A stretch of DNA of 64,000 nucleotides from Ahaetulla prasina. Lineage: Eukaryota; Chordata; Lepidosauria; Squamata; Colubridae. The notes under the pieces were generated by a model that made no database searches, was not told where the DNA came from, and saw nothing but the letters and a program-made list of their open reading frames with translations. Position numbers and translations under genes: made by a program. Shown here in pieces: positions 31,721 to 42,726 of this stretch; within the stretch, counting starts at the first letter, position 1, and the number at the start of each line of letters is the position of its first letter. The stretch is taken from the NCBI RefSeq assembly GCF_028640845.1, contig NC_080546.1, positions 79,997,757 through 80,061,756 on the forward strand, written 5' to 3'.

Positions 31721-31984
31721 TTCTGATTGGGTTTCAAGGCGTTTTACAACGCAGCTTTAAAAGGGTGACCGGATTCTCAAATTCTTGCCTAGGGGACGTT
31801 AAAGAAAGTTCCTGCCCTCACAGAAAGAGTTCATCTCTCTTCCGCACCTTGAGTAGAAATTTAGTACATTTTATCAATCCTAAATAGATAGACAACCTTT
31901 CCTTGTCATTTTATACAGTCGGCACGTGTCAAAAATGAAATTCTGTTGCCTGCTCTCAAGTGTACACATACATAACACACATAC

Positions 31985-33722
31985 ACGTGCTATATATGTG
32001 TATTACCCATCTCCTTCCACTTATGACTGTATGACTGTAACTTTGTTGTTTGTATCCTTACTATTGATATTGATTGTTTTCTGATTGCTTATTTGTTCCC
32101 TATGACTAAGTGTTGTTTCTTAGAATTATTTATTTATTTATTTATTTATTCAAATTTATATACCGCCCTATCTCCCGAAGGACTCAGGGCGGTTCACAGG
32201 CAGATAAAACAACATATATATACAAATTAAGAAAACCATTAAGAAAACATATTCAGAAAGCCTAATTATTAAAAATAATATAAATATTAAAACCAATTAA
32301 AACCCCTATAAAATTTAAAAATTTAAAATTTAGAAAATTTAAAAAACTAGTCCAGTCCCGCGCAGATAAATAGGTGTGTTTTAAGCTCGCGACGGAAGGT
32401 TCGGAGGTCTGGAAGTTGACGGAGTCCTGGGGGGAGTTCGTTCCAGAGGTGGGAGCCCCACAGAGAAGGCCCTTCCTGGGCGCCGCCAGACGACACTGTC
32501 TAGCTGACGGCACCCTGAGGAGTCCCTCTGTGAGAGCGCACGGGCCGGTGAGAGGTATCCGTAGCAGTAGACGGTCCCGTAAGTAACCCGGCCCTATGCC
32601 ATGGAGCGCTTTAAAGGTGGTTACCAGAACCTTGAAGCGCACCGGAAGGCCACAGGTAGCCAGTGCAGTCTGCGCAGGATAGGTGTCATACGGAGCCACG
32701 AGGGGCTCCTCTATAACCCGCAGCCGCATTCTGAACTAACTGCAGTCTCCGGATGCCCTTCAAGGGGAGCCCCATGTAGAGAGCATTGCAATAATCCAGG
32801 CGAGACGTCACGAGGGCGTGAGTGACCGTGCACAGGGCATCCCGGTTCAGAAAGGCGAACTGGCGCACCAGGCGAACCTGGTAAAAGCTCTCCTGGAGAC
32901 GGCCACAAATGATCTTCAAAAGACAGCCGTTCATCCAGGAGGACGCCCAAGTTGCGCACCCTCTCCATCGGGGCCAGTGACTCGCCCCCGACAGTCAGCC
33001 GTGGACTCAGCTGACTGTACCGGGATGCCGGCATCCACAGCCACTCTGTCTTGGAGGGATTGAGCTTGAGCCTGTTTCTCCCCATCCAGACCCGCACGGC
33101 CTCCAAACACCGGGACAGCACTTCGATAGCTTCGTTGGGGTGGCCCGGTGTGGAAAAGTACAGCTGGGTGTCATCAGCGTACAGCTGGTACCTCACACCG
33201 AAGCCACTGATGATCTCACCCAGCGGCTTCATATAGATGTTGAACAGAAGGGGCGAGAGGATCGACCCCTGCGGCACCCCACAAGTGAGGCGCCTCGGAG
33301 CCGACCTCTGCCCCCCTGTCAACACCGCTCATGCATCGATCGGAGAGATAGGAGGAGAACCACCGATAAACGGTGCCTCCCACTCCCAATCCCTCCAACC
33401 GGCGCAGCAGGATACCATGGTCGATGGTATCGAAAGCCGCTGAGAGGTCTAATAGGACCAGGGCAGAGGAACAACCCCTATCCCTGGCCCTCCAGAGATC
33501 ATCCACCAACGCGACCAAAGCCGTCTCAGTGCTGTAACCGGGCCGGAAACCGGACTGGAACGGGTCTAGATAGACAGTTTCCTCCAGGTGCAAGGGAAAC
33601 TGATATGCCACCATAAATTATTGATGAACCTATCTTTTCCTTTATGTACACTGAGAGCGTATGCACCAAGATAAATTCCTTGTGTGTCCAATCACTTGGC
33701 CAATAAAAATTCTATTCTATTC
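31985..33722 (+). mobile_element. CR1-L3 LINE 3' end split by an L2-like LINE
   Basis: L3 3' UTR text at 31985-32130 (TATGACTGTAACTTTGTTG, GATATTGATTG) continues at 33616-33722 (TGTGTGTCCAATCACTTGGC, ATTCTATTCTATTCT). The interruption is exactly the L2-like element, with AATTATT on both sides. Confidence 0.92.
32131..33615 (-). mobile_element. L2-like (CR1-superfamily) LINE, 5' truncated, with RT domain
   Basis: 1485 bp with tail (AAAT/ATAA)n at the low-coordinate end. Minus-strand frames encode reverse transcriptase blocks in order: FQSGFRPGYSTETAL, LDLSAAFDTIDH (33614-33216), then GVPQGSILSPLLFNIYMKPL, YQLYADDTQLY with the catalytic ADD, LKLNPSKTEWL and NLGVLLDE (33325-32711). The frame shifts near 33325 and again downstream. 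7-bp target duplication AATTATT at 32124-32130 and 33616-33622. The endonuclease and 5' part are missing; it is inactive. Confidence 0.93.
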
Positions 33723-33990
33723 TACATACATACATATATCATACACATACACACACACATATATATGTATGTATTTGTTTGTTATTGGGTTTTCTCCCGC
33801 GTAAAATGGGAAGTGTCTTGGCGACGTTCCGACGAAGTCCCATTCGTCATCTTCAGGCTTCAGCTCCCAGAAGCACGAAGCTGAAGCCTGAAGATGACGA
33901 ATGAGACTTCGTCGAAACGTCGCCAAGACACTTCCAATTTTATGTGGGAGAAAACCCGAATAACCAAAGACCTACATATGTATGTATGTA
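33723..33990. mobile_element. Palindromic Penelope-like terminal fragment
   Basis: (CATA)n at the left, then two inverted arms of about 90 bp around a short centre near 33868. Each arm has AAGTGTCTTGGCGACGTTCC-type text and the complement of CCTGAAGATGACGAATG. The right arm runs on to GGGAGAAAACCCGAATAACC, homologous to 8110-8140. Hammerhead-like core positions are given under findings. Confidence 0.5.
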
Positions 33991-34059
33991 TGTATATCTC
34001 ACTGTCCATCTTGAATACATATCGGAAAGAGGAAGCTGCTATATTCACAAGGTTCAGTC

Positions 34060-34543
34060 CAGGGGTGAAATCTAAAAAATTTCCCTACCGGTTCTGTGGG
34101 CGTGGCTTAATTGGTGGGTGTGGCTTGGTGGTCAGGTGACTGAATGGGCATGGTCAATAATAATAAATAATAAAAATAATAAAGTATACAAAACTTGGGA
34201 GGCACCGGTCTACCTTCTTTAAAAATAGAGGCCCTGGTCTACCAAGTGAGTTTTACTGAGAGGCACTGGTCTACCAAGTGCCTTTTTTTGGCAGGCACCG
34301 GTCTACTAGCTGCCTACAGCGCTGATCAGCTGTATTGCGGCCCTTTGAAGTGCTGCGGCAGTCATTTTAGGCCATTTGCAGCTGTATCACCACCGAGAGC
34401 TTCAGGGATAGAGAAGAGGAACAGTGAGGTGTGGGAAGTGGGGCGGGGGGGGCAGGGATTCTTGCTACCGGTTCTCTGAATTACCTGCTCCTATTGCTAC
34501 CGGATCGCACGATCTGGTCCGAACCGGGAGCATTTCACCCCTG
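34060..34543 (+). mobile_element. hAT-type element (GAACCGGT family), full length
   Basis: CAGGGGTGAAATC to GAGCATTTCACCCCTG terminal repeats, CGGTTCTGTGGGCGTGGC near the left, GGTCCGAACCGGGAG near the right. Flanks GTTCAGTC (34052-34059) and GTTCATTC (34544-34551) differ by one base. No transposase. Confidence 0.92.
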
Positions 34544-34984
34544 GTTCATTCTATATGGAACAAAACTGTGACCTGGATGTTCTGCTTCAGATATCAGGAA
34601 GCTTCCAGAAGGTAACAAGGAAACCGGGTCACGAAGAGGATGTGTATCGTACCGGATAATCCTACAGACCTTGACTAAGCATCGCTTATGGTGCTATGTC
34701 CTGGATAGATGGAAGTGAGCTGCCAATAAATGTTCACAGGGCTGTGTCCTGTGCATTTTGCATGTTAGCAAAGAAGCTAAATTCAGTTAATATGCTCATG
34801 ACACAAATCGGTGGTTTTTCTGCATCGGCTCCAATGACATGAATCGGGAGCTAGGTTGCATAGACGCATTCACCTCCTGCTTTCTGAATTTTCAGTGTGT
34901 GTTTAGGTGGCCTCCAAAGTTTGCCTGAGATTAAGGTGACTGCTGGACCGTGCAACCGGAATCCTCCGTTTAACAGCCTGCATG

Positions 34985-35063
34985 TCTACAGGTGGATGCT
35001 GTCTACAGGTGGATGCTGTCTACAGGTGGATGCTGTCTACAGGTGTCTACAGGTGGATGCTGT
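34985..35063. repeat. 17-bp minisatellite
   Basis: About 4.5 copies of GTCTACAGGTGGATGCT, one shortened to GTCTACAGGT. Confidence 0.95.
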
Positions 35064-35085
35064 CCTTCATCACTGTGGCATAAAA

Positions 35086-35203
35086 CAAGGGTCTCCAACC
35101 TTGGCAACTTTAAGCCTGGCGGACTTCCCCAGCAAAAGCTGGCTGGGGAATTCTGGGAGTTGAAGTCCGCCAGGCTTAAAGTTGCCAAGGTTGGAGATCC
35201 CTG
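35086..35203. mobile_element. Palindromic hAT MITE with 8-bp TSD
   Basis: CAAGGGTCTCCAACC to GGTTGGAGATCCCTG; flanks GCATAAAA (35078-35085) and GCATAAAG (35204-35211). Confidence 0.93.
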
Positions 35204-35582
35204 GCATAAAGCAAACTACCCTGAAAGCAGGAGCTCAGTTGTATGTAACTGGCTGTGTTTGCAGCCGATCACCTAGTGAACTCTGTACACTTTTAATAAG
35301 GAACAACAGAGAACTCTTTCTCTAATTGTAAAGTCCCGTCTCTAAATATGGGCAAGCCTGGTTCCCACTTAGTCATAATGTTATTCTAATACTCACCTCT
35401 TAACGATTTGTCCTGAGCTGTCCTAAGCTTTCTGCATTTATCTGATAAGGATTTCTATCTGGAGCTTACCTTCTGGAAGATAAGCAAAAATTAAAAAACG
35501 ACCTTGTTGTTCTTCAGAGTCACTTCCGAGCACTTTGCCGTTGAACACTGAACCTCTGTTTTAATGGAGAAGCCATACGAAC

Positions 35583-35752
35583 CAGGGGTGGGTTCTATTT
35601 ACCTTCACTACCGGTTCGCAATGGGGCCACGCGCGCGCTTGTGTGCATGCACAGAAGTTTCCTGATGACGTTCGGGTCAGTAGGCAGAGCCTTCTGTCAG
35701 TTTTATTACCGGTTCGTGCGAACTGGTCGGAACCGGGGTAAACCCACCACTG
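35583..35752. mobile_element. Short hAT-type element
   Basis: CAGGGGTGGGTTC to AAACCCACCACTG, with CACTACCGGTTCGCA inside. Flanks ATACGAAC and ATTTGAAC agree at 6 of 8 bases. Confidence 0.8.
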
Positions 35753-35760
35753 ATTTGAAC

Positions 35761-36418
35761 CCACCACACGGGCCAATTCCTCCTGTGTCATTTGCTGGAG
35801 AGGGTGTGGGGAGAGGCTTCTTCACAACCTGTAAATAATTTGCCCCACCCCCCCAAAAAAAAAGTCCACCGTTGTAGCAGCATGAGGATTTTCTGGCATC
35901 TTTCTCCAAGCTGAGCCAGATCAGAAACCAGAGAGAAAATCCACTCTATATAGTTGCTGTGGTTAGCAGAAAGCTGCTTCATTCAAACAACCGTGGGACA
36001 AAGGAGGATGAGAGCCAGGACTGAAAAGAAATTAAATACAAAGGAAGTCAACTTTGCTTTGTACTCGGGGTAGATTGGCTGGTTGGCAGGCAGGGCTGAA
36101 GCTTATTGTGTGAGATAGGATCTTGGTTTATGAGGAGGCGGAGGACGGAGAGAACTCAGCAAAACAGGCACTCACGAAAGCCGCGTGGCTTTTAAGGCAG
36201 TCTGAAGGCGGCCTTATTTTCTTCTGCTTTCCACAGAAAAAGGCTGACTAATGCTCTGCAACTACATTAAGATTTTTATCACTTTTGCAAGCTTTTGTAG
36301 CTTGCGCGTTTTCACCGTCCCAGTTTTCTTCTTTATGCAATGTGTATCTGTTGGGCCAGAGAGGGGCGAAGGTACACTCCGTCCAGCCACCCTTCTCAGT
36401 CACAGAAACCCAGAATGG
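35761..36418. other. Gene-free intergenic stretch
   Basis: No exon or recognised transposon. The short ORFs have no family resemblance. Confidence 0.45.
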
Positions 36419-36426
36419 GATACAGG

Positions 36427-37001
36427 CAATGGTGAAATGGTAAATTTGTTACTACCGGTTCTGTGGGCGTGGCTTGAGGGTAATGTGACTGGGTGGGCGT
36501 GGCCAACTTCTTTTTTACTTTTAAAAAGCATTTTTTCTACAACCTCTTTGGCTGAAGAGGTTGTAAAAAAATGCTTTTAAAAGGCTCCTCTGACGATCCC
36601 AGCTGAGTTTTTTTTCTTTTAAAGGCAACAGAAAAACTGCTTTTAAAAGAAAAGAAAAGCCTCTGACGATCAGGCAACTCAGCTGGGATCGTCAGAGGAG
36701 CCTTTTAAAAGCATTTTTTTAGCCTCTTCGGCCGAAGAGGTTATAGAAAAGATGCTTTTAAAAGCTTCTGACGATCCAGCTAAGCCGCGCGATCATCAGA
36801 GGCCTTTTTTTTATTTTTAAAAGCATTTTTTCGGCTGAAGAAAAAATGCTTTTAAAAGTAAAAAAAAAAACCACTGATGATCGTGCGGCTCAGCTGGGCA
36901 GGGGGGCGGGCAGGGATTTTTGCTACCAGTTCTCCAAACCACCCACCGCCATCGCTACCGAATCGGGCGATCAGGTCCGAACCGGGAGCATTTCACCCCT
37001 C
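36427..37001 (+). mobile_element. hAT-type element with nested internal palindromes and perfect TSD
   Basis: CAATGGTGAAATG to CATTTCACCCCTC, flanked by GATACAGG on both sides (36419-36426, 37002-37009). The centre (36515-36890) is a chain of inverted repeats of CTTTTAAAAGCATTTTTT and TTCGGCCGAAGAGG-like blocks with GACGATC motifs. A sister copy is at 45914. Confidence 0.93.
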
Positions 37002-37064
37002 GATACAGGCCTTACTTTACTGTGGCTTTTGGAGGCAGAACAACAAGCAGATATCCAAGTCTGA

Positions 37065-37150
37065 TTTTAGAAAGAAGGAGAGGGGAGAGGGAGGGGGAGG
37101 GAGGGGGGAGGGAGGGAGGAAGGAAGGAAGGGGAAAGGGAAGGAAAGGAC
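37065..37150. repeat. Purine-rich GGGA/GGAA tract
   Basis: About 85 bp of G/A, mostly GGGAGGGA and GGAAGGAA. Confidence 0.92.
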
Positions 37151-37919
37151 TTTAGGGTGGACCAAAAAGTCCAATTTGCTATAAAATTATTATTACCATT
37201 TTCATGGGGCTCAGTTCATGTAACCTTCAATACTGTAATCACAAATCTAAAATCCTTTTTATGGCTCAGACTACCGGGTTAGATTGCTGCTGGGAATTAG
37301 CATGCAGTGCTGCAACATATACACTTTAAAAGCAGCTAGTTCTTGTTTGATTGTTTGTTTGTTTGATTGATTGATTGATTTAACCCATTTTTATTTTGAT
37401 CAACTCAAGACGCTGTACATACTTAGTGCTTCCATCTCCTATTTTCCACACAACAACAACCTTCTGAGGTAGATTGGCCTAAGAGAAAGTGATTGGCCCA
37501 ACGTCAACGAGCCCGCTGTCATGTCTGAAGGAAACCTAGAACTCACAGTCTCCTAGTGTGTACTCCTAGCCACTACTCCAAACTGGCTCTTGAGATATGC
37601 CCTATGTTTTTATTTCAGTTGATTTTCATCCACCGGAGCAGGAAAGCAACTCAAATGCATTCATTTAGTTTCATCACATCTAAAATTGCCTTTGTGGTGT
37701 TGATTATTTCTGACAGATATCCAGATATCTGGTTTTGTGGTTTTCCTACCTAAAATCTCCTCCCTGACAAATTGCAACTATCCATAAGGTTAGTTAGAGG
37801 AACATTCTTTATCCCACCTTTAATGTTTTTATAAATAACTAGCTGGATACCCATGCTTCGCTGCAAAACTATATGATGGGGCTTGATAAATCGACACTTA
37901 CAGCTTGAAAATTAATGAG
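37151..37919. other. Gene-free intergenic stretch
   Basis: Contains a (GATT)n run at about 37345-37380 and the phrase GATACCCATGCTTCGCTGC (about 37846), which recurs in reptile interspersed repeats I cannot assign. No gene. Confidence 0.5.
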
Positions 37920-37934
37920 TAGTTACAATCAGCC

Positions 37935-38465
37935 TCTCCTTTCCCCTTTTCTCCCTCAGCCTTGCCCCACAGATGCCTATCCTATCCCCCTTCTCTCCTT
38001 CAGGCTTGCCCCACAGAAGCCTCCCCTATCTTATCCCCTTCTCTCCCTCAGCCTTGCCCCACAGAAGCCTTCCCTATCCTATCCCCTTCTCTCCTTCAGG
38101 CTTGCCCCACAGAAGCCTCCCCTATCTTATCCCCTTGTCTCCCTCAGCCTTGCCCCACAGAAGCCTTCCCTATCCTATCCCCTTGTCTCCCTCAGCCTTG
38201 CCCCACAGAAGCCTCCCTATCCTATCCCCTTGTCTCATTCAGCCTTGCCCCACAGAAGCACCTATCCCCTTCTCTCCCTCAGCCTTGCCCCACAGAAGCC
38301 TTCCCTATCCTATCCCCTTCTCTCGCTCAGCCTTGCCCCACAGAAGCCTCCCCATCCTATCCCCTTCTCTCCCTCAGCCTTGCCCCACAGAAACCTTCCC
38401 TATCCTATCCCCTTCTCTCCCTCAGCCTTGCCCCACAGAAGCCTCCCCTATCCTATCCCCTGCTT
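37935..38465. repeat. 48-bp minisatellite, about 11 copies
   Basis: Unit contains CTTGCCCCACAGAAGCC and CCTATCCCCTTCTCTCCCTC. Starts at 37961, 38005, 38053, 38101, 38149 and so on to about 38450. Variants swap TTCC/TCCC and TTCTC/TTGTC. Because 48 is a multiple of three, all three forward frames stay open (186-202 codons); these are not genes. Confidence 0.97.
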
Positions 38466-38470
38466 GCTGC

Positions 38471-39196
38471 TGTGAAAGTAAAACTGAAACTGAAACTCCT
38501 CTCCTCTGCTTGTGTTTTGCATTTGGAACAGATTTCCTTTCAGGTGGGGAGGGGGAGTAGAACTCCTTAGCATCAGAGCATGTTAATCATAATATAGGAA
38601 ATACTAATGCTCTGATGGTCATTTTGAAAAATCCTTTCTTAGTGAGCACCTAGAAGCCAAGAGGAACATATGTGGCAAATTTCAAGTTTTTAGGCTTTAC
38701 GGTTCTGGAGATTTTGTGATTACAGCGTGAGTAGTTTTCGCTTTTATGTATATAGATTCAAGGTGGTGAACATACTTCATACTCCTTCCTCTTTTCATTT
38801 TCTCCACAACAATCCTGTGAGGTAAATTTCCTAATATATATGTTATTCCTGTGCTTGTTTTACTAGCAGGATTGCTTAGAACCATCATTTTCTATATAAG
38901 AATTTAAGGAAGTTTGAGGGAAGGAATCCAAGGCAACAGGTTTTAAAAATTGCTTTAAAATGCCAAAAAAAAAAATATATATTAAAAAACCTCCTCCAAG
39001 CATTAAGATATTAAGGCTTATTCTCTCTCTCTCTCTCAGGAAATGTTTAAAGAAAATATTGCTTTCTGCTAGCACGTGCCAAGCAAATATTAAACATGTT
39101 TTTTCTCTGCATAATTGCATCTATTTATTATAATCTTTTTTTCTGAGGGGAAATCCTTGTAAATATAAGATTTTTCCATCATTATGGTCATATAAT

Positions 39197-39232
<36 letters not shown>

Positions 39233-39326
39233 GGAAAGATGGACAGAAATCATAACTTGTTTTATTATTTTCAAAGCTGCACAAACACAAAGTTACGTAA
39301 TTATTTTAACACCTGAGGCAGAATAT
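38471..39326. other. Gene-free intergenic stretch with (AC)n
   Basis: AT-rich; contains a CT run at about 39020-39040 and (AC)n at 39199-39231. No gene recognised. Confidence 0.55.
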
Positions 39327-39509
39327 GCTACAGCATCTTCTCCCAGGCTTAAAAATGTACCAGTAGTAAACTAAATAACAATCATTTTGCCACCCTTTCA
39401 TGTTTTTAAAGGGTTGGACTAAAATTGAGGCGATTCAGTTCAAGTCCACCCTTCGGCTATGAAAGGTCAACATTGGATAATGTTGAGCCTCTCAGCTCAT
39501 CCCTCTGGA
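39327..39509. repeat. 183-bp direct duplicate, copy 1
   Basis: Almost identical to 39995-40176 (offset 668); the visible difference is one T (CCCTTCGGC here, CCCTCGGC there). Not a repeat family I recognise. Confidence 0.93.
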
Positions 39510-39994
39510 CGGGGCTGTTGTTTGGTGGTGGAAATGAAAGGAAGGGCCGTCATGGATGCCATCTGTAATTCCTGAAGAAAAATTCAGATGTCAGTCTAAT
39601 AAATCCTAAAGTAATAATTGATACTGTATTTGGGGAAAACAGCCCTCCTCATTGGCCCTAATTAAATGCCAGTCCAGAGAAAAGCTGTGAAAAACCAGGA
39701 CAGTGAGGACATCCTTGTTTAATTGCTCTGAAGTACAATATTTATTTAGCTCCTGCTATTCCACTCTGAAAATCAGTTCAAATGGCGGTTTTGTCCTTCC
39801 ACGCTACAAGTTGCTGGGATTTTCAGCGCTGTCACATGCAGAAGGCATTCGTCAACATGGTTATGGAGGAGAAGGAGACAGCACAGCAAGGCATGGTCAT
39901 ACAAGGTCAATGAAATCACACCAGGAATCGAGTTATTGGAATTCAATCACAATCTTGGAGATTGAATGGATCTGGAGAACCCAGATCGATTCAA

Positions 39995-40176
39995 GCTACA
40001 GCATCTTCTCCCAGGCTTAAAAATGTACCAGTAGTAAACTAAATAACAATCATTTTGCCACCCTTTCATGTTTTTAAAGGGTTGGACTAAAATTGAGGCG
40101 ATTCAGTTCAAGTCCACCCTCGGCTATGAAAGGTCAACATTGGATAATGTTGAGCCTCTCAGCTCATCCCTCTGGA
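39995..40176. repeat. 183-bp direct duplicate, copy 2
   Basis: Second copy of 39327-39509, starting GCTACAGCATCTTCTCCC and ending CATCCCTCTGGA. Confidence 0.93.
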
Positions 40177-40271
40177 TGAGGGATGTCATCATGCTTTCTT
40201 AAAATTTTTTGTTTGCTTAAACTGCGGGTTTAGTTCAAAGTTTCTCACCCTAAGCTACTTTTACATGCATG

Positions 40272-40900
40272 TGTTGTGACCCAGGCCCAAGTAGGTAGTA
40301 TTAGATGCAATCAGTTCAAAAACAAACAGACTTTATTAAAACAGCTGAGAATTAACTCATTCTCAGCGTAGTCCAAACTAAATCAAAACAAATTCTTCAT
40401 AACACAATTCTTCAGTCTTATCACCAGCCTTGATCTAATTAGGCAAACCGCCAAATGCTTTTCTTGGCAAAAGTTCAGAAGCAGAAGACGCCGACAAAAA
40501 ATAAATGCAGCATGACAAGGAACAACTCTATCAACATTGTTTTCTGGCAAAGCCCAAACACTGTTGCTTGTCTTTTTTTAAGCCTTATGGGAGGGTCAAA
40601 TATCTCTTGGCCCTACTCCCGAGTCGTCCTTTTTGCTTTAGCTGCTCTTGCCTTCTGGCAGCTCTTTTCATGGGTGCACTAGGAACAGGGTTCTCCTGTT
40701 CCTCTGCCTCACTACTGTCAGCCTCTGGAGGCTCTGGAGTCCACATATCATTCCCCAATGGCCCTGGCCCCATCTCTGCCTCTGACGCAGAGCCCTCATC
40801 CGGGCCCTCCCCAGCCTCCAGGACTGGCCCATGTTCTTCCTCAGCCTCATCACTGTCTGACTCCGCTGTCAGCTCCGCAGACTGCTGGTGGACCACAACA
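40272..40900 (-). mobile_element. Solo LTR-A copy
   Basis: Minus-strand TG...CA LTR with AATAAAG near 40338 and an open frame from the LTR edge (40896-40585, 103 codons) matching the 17358 copy: SDSDEAEEEHGPVLEAGEG, WTPEPPEADSSEAEEQE, RRQEQLKQKGRLGSRAKR. Flanks GCATG and ACATG fit a 5-bp duplication with one change. Confidence 0.88.
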
Positions 40901-40982
40901 ACATGGACTTCATATTCAAGAATTCTGGGAGTTGGCGTCTATAAATGTCTTAAAGTTGCCAAGGTTGGGAAACCCTGGTTTA
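40901..40982. mobile_element. hAT MITE remnant
   Basis: AATTCTGGGAGTTGGCG and TCTTAAAGTTGCCAAGGTTG are the right arm of the palindromic MITE family. The left arm is absent next to the LTR. Confidence 0.7.
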
Positions 40983-42665
40983 GATATCTAAAAAGATTTT
41001 CATCAGAAATAATGAAAGTATATTTGGGCTGTTGTGACCCAAGTTCAGCTCCTTGTGTCTATAGGGGTGCAGCTTACAGATGAATATTGATTTCATCATT
41101 TGGACCCTTTACCTCACCCACTTCCCACCCTGTGACTCCGTCTGGTTAAAAAATAATCAAGATGACGGTCAAAACCCATGTAAAAAGGGGCAGGGATTCA
41201 ATTGTGGACTTTTTTGACATACGCACCTGGTTCAAGAAGACCAGCAGATAGAAAGTTGAAAAGCTTTTATAAAAGAATTTATGCCGAGTTTCACCAAATT
41301 TACTCCATAGAGCAGGAGAGAGGGAGAGGGAGAGGGAGAGAGAGAGACTAAACCATTAATCATTTCTTGGTTGAGAGGCTTTGAGGCTGGGCAGGTCAGT
41401 TGCCCTACTATTTTGCTCTATGAATATGTGCAGAAGCCATCTGTTGCTGCGTTCTTCAAAACATACTGTTTACAAGAGCAGGATTTGTGCATGTTCAGTA
41501 TTTGCACTCGTGCATCTTTCCAGATAATCTGGGCCCTTGTGACTAGAAGCTCCAGATTATCTGATTATTGAAAAGGAATCGGCTTCAGACCAAATGAGTT
41601 TTCTTTGTTCTAATAGTAAAGGAAGGGATACAGATCATAACAAAATATTCATATGGATGTCCATGGGGTCTAAATTCCGTTCTCCAACTCCTGCCCAAGT
41701 TCTTTCTGAGTGCGCCTCCTACACTTTCTCTCTAGCATTGTTCTTCTCTGGTTCCTACAACCCACCATTCAGATCCAAGTCCTGAAGATATTATTCTTTT
41801 ATTGTAAACTGTCCAGACACACTTAGGTGAGATGGGCAGGGTAGAAATCTGATAAACAAATACATACTACAACTATGAGAGGATCGTCAGTAATTTACAT
41901 TTACATCCAAACCTGTTTTGTGTTTGTATCTATGTTTTCATCCCAGAAAACAATTAGCATAATCCCTAGGCATCTTATTTAGTTATTCATTGGAGCATTA
42001 CATCCAAATGTAATGCCCTGTTTTGGTTTTGGTTTTTTCCCCAACTTGTTTACTTAACACAGTTACACATTCATTGCTGCAGTTTCTTATGTTTATGTCT
42101 GGTAATGATAAATCTAGCAAACATAGGACTGACATAAAATGTGGTTTACAATTGCTTAAATTTACATTCAGGGGTGTCTATGGATTTTTTAAAAAACCAA
42201 GATCGTATTGCACATAAAAAAAGAGAGGTTCAATCCCATCAGGGTGGCTGCCATCTTACTTCTTCTTTACTATATCTTGTAGATACATCCGTGGCACTAT
42301 ATAATGTATCACAAGGTCGAAGAATGGAAGGTTGTGATACGATATGTGTGCTTGACCAGATTCCACAACCTTCGTAAGGACATTGGAGACTTCCTGAATT
42401 GTGTCCTTATTGAATGGGGCAGTGGACCTAAGAGAATGCTGAGGCAACTCAGCCATTTTAATCTAACAAATGCTGATCTCCCACAGTATCTGAAGAAACC
42501 CTTGAACTTCACCTATGTGAAAACTTTATAAGTGCAATTAGTGGGTTTTTTTCAGTGGTTCTCTGCATCTTGCACATCCTCTCAAAATAGTTCACTACGT
42601 AAGTGCGTCTTCAGTTTCAGGCAAACTTATATTGACGTGGTCTTTTAATGTTGATTATTTATGCT
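40983..42665. other. Gene-free intergenic stretch
   Basis: Contains a GAGAGG run at about 41315-41345. ORFs near 42256-42531 overlap on both strands and show no domain. No exon with splice signals recognised. Confidence 0.4.
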
Positions 42666-42678
42666 TTTGTGGTACTAA

Positions 42679-42679
42679 A

Positions 42680-42720
<41 letters not shown>
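42679..42720. repeat. (CA)n microsatellite
   Basis: About 21 CA units directly before a SINE. Confidence 0.97.
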
Positions 42721-42723
<3 letters not shown>

Positions 42724-42726
42724 GAA

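Noticed and set aside
37915..38570. Three overlapping ORFs of 186-202 codons
   Set aside because: Produced by a 48-bp minisatellite whose period is divisible by three.
42256..42531. Overlapping ORFs on both strands that might be an exon
   Set aside because: I could not find matching splice signals with a known family; both strands are open only by chance length.
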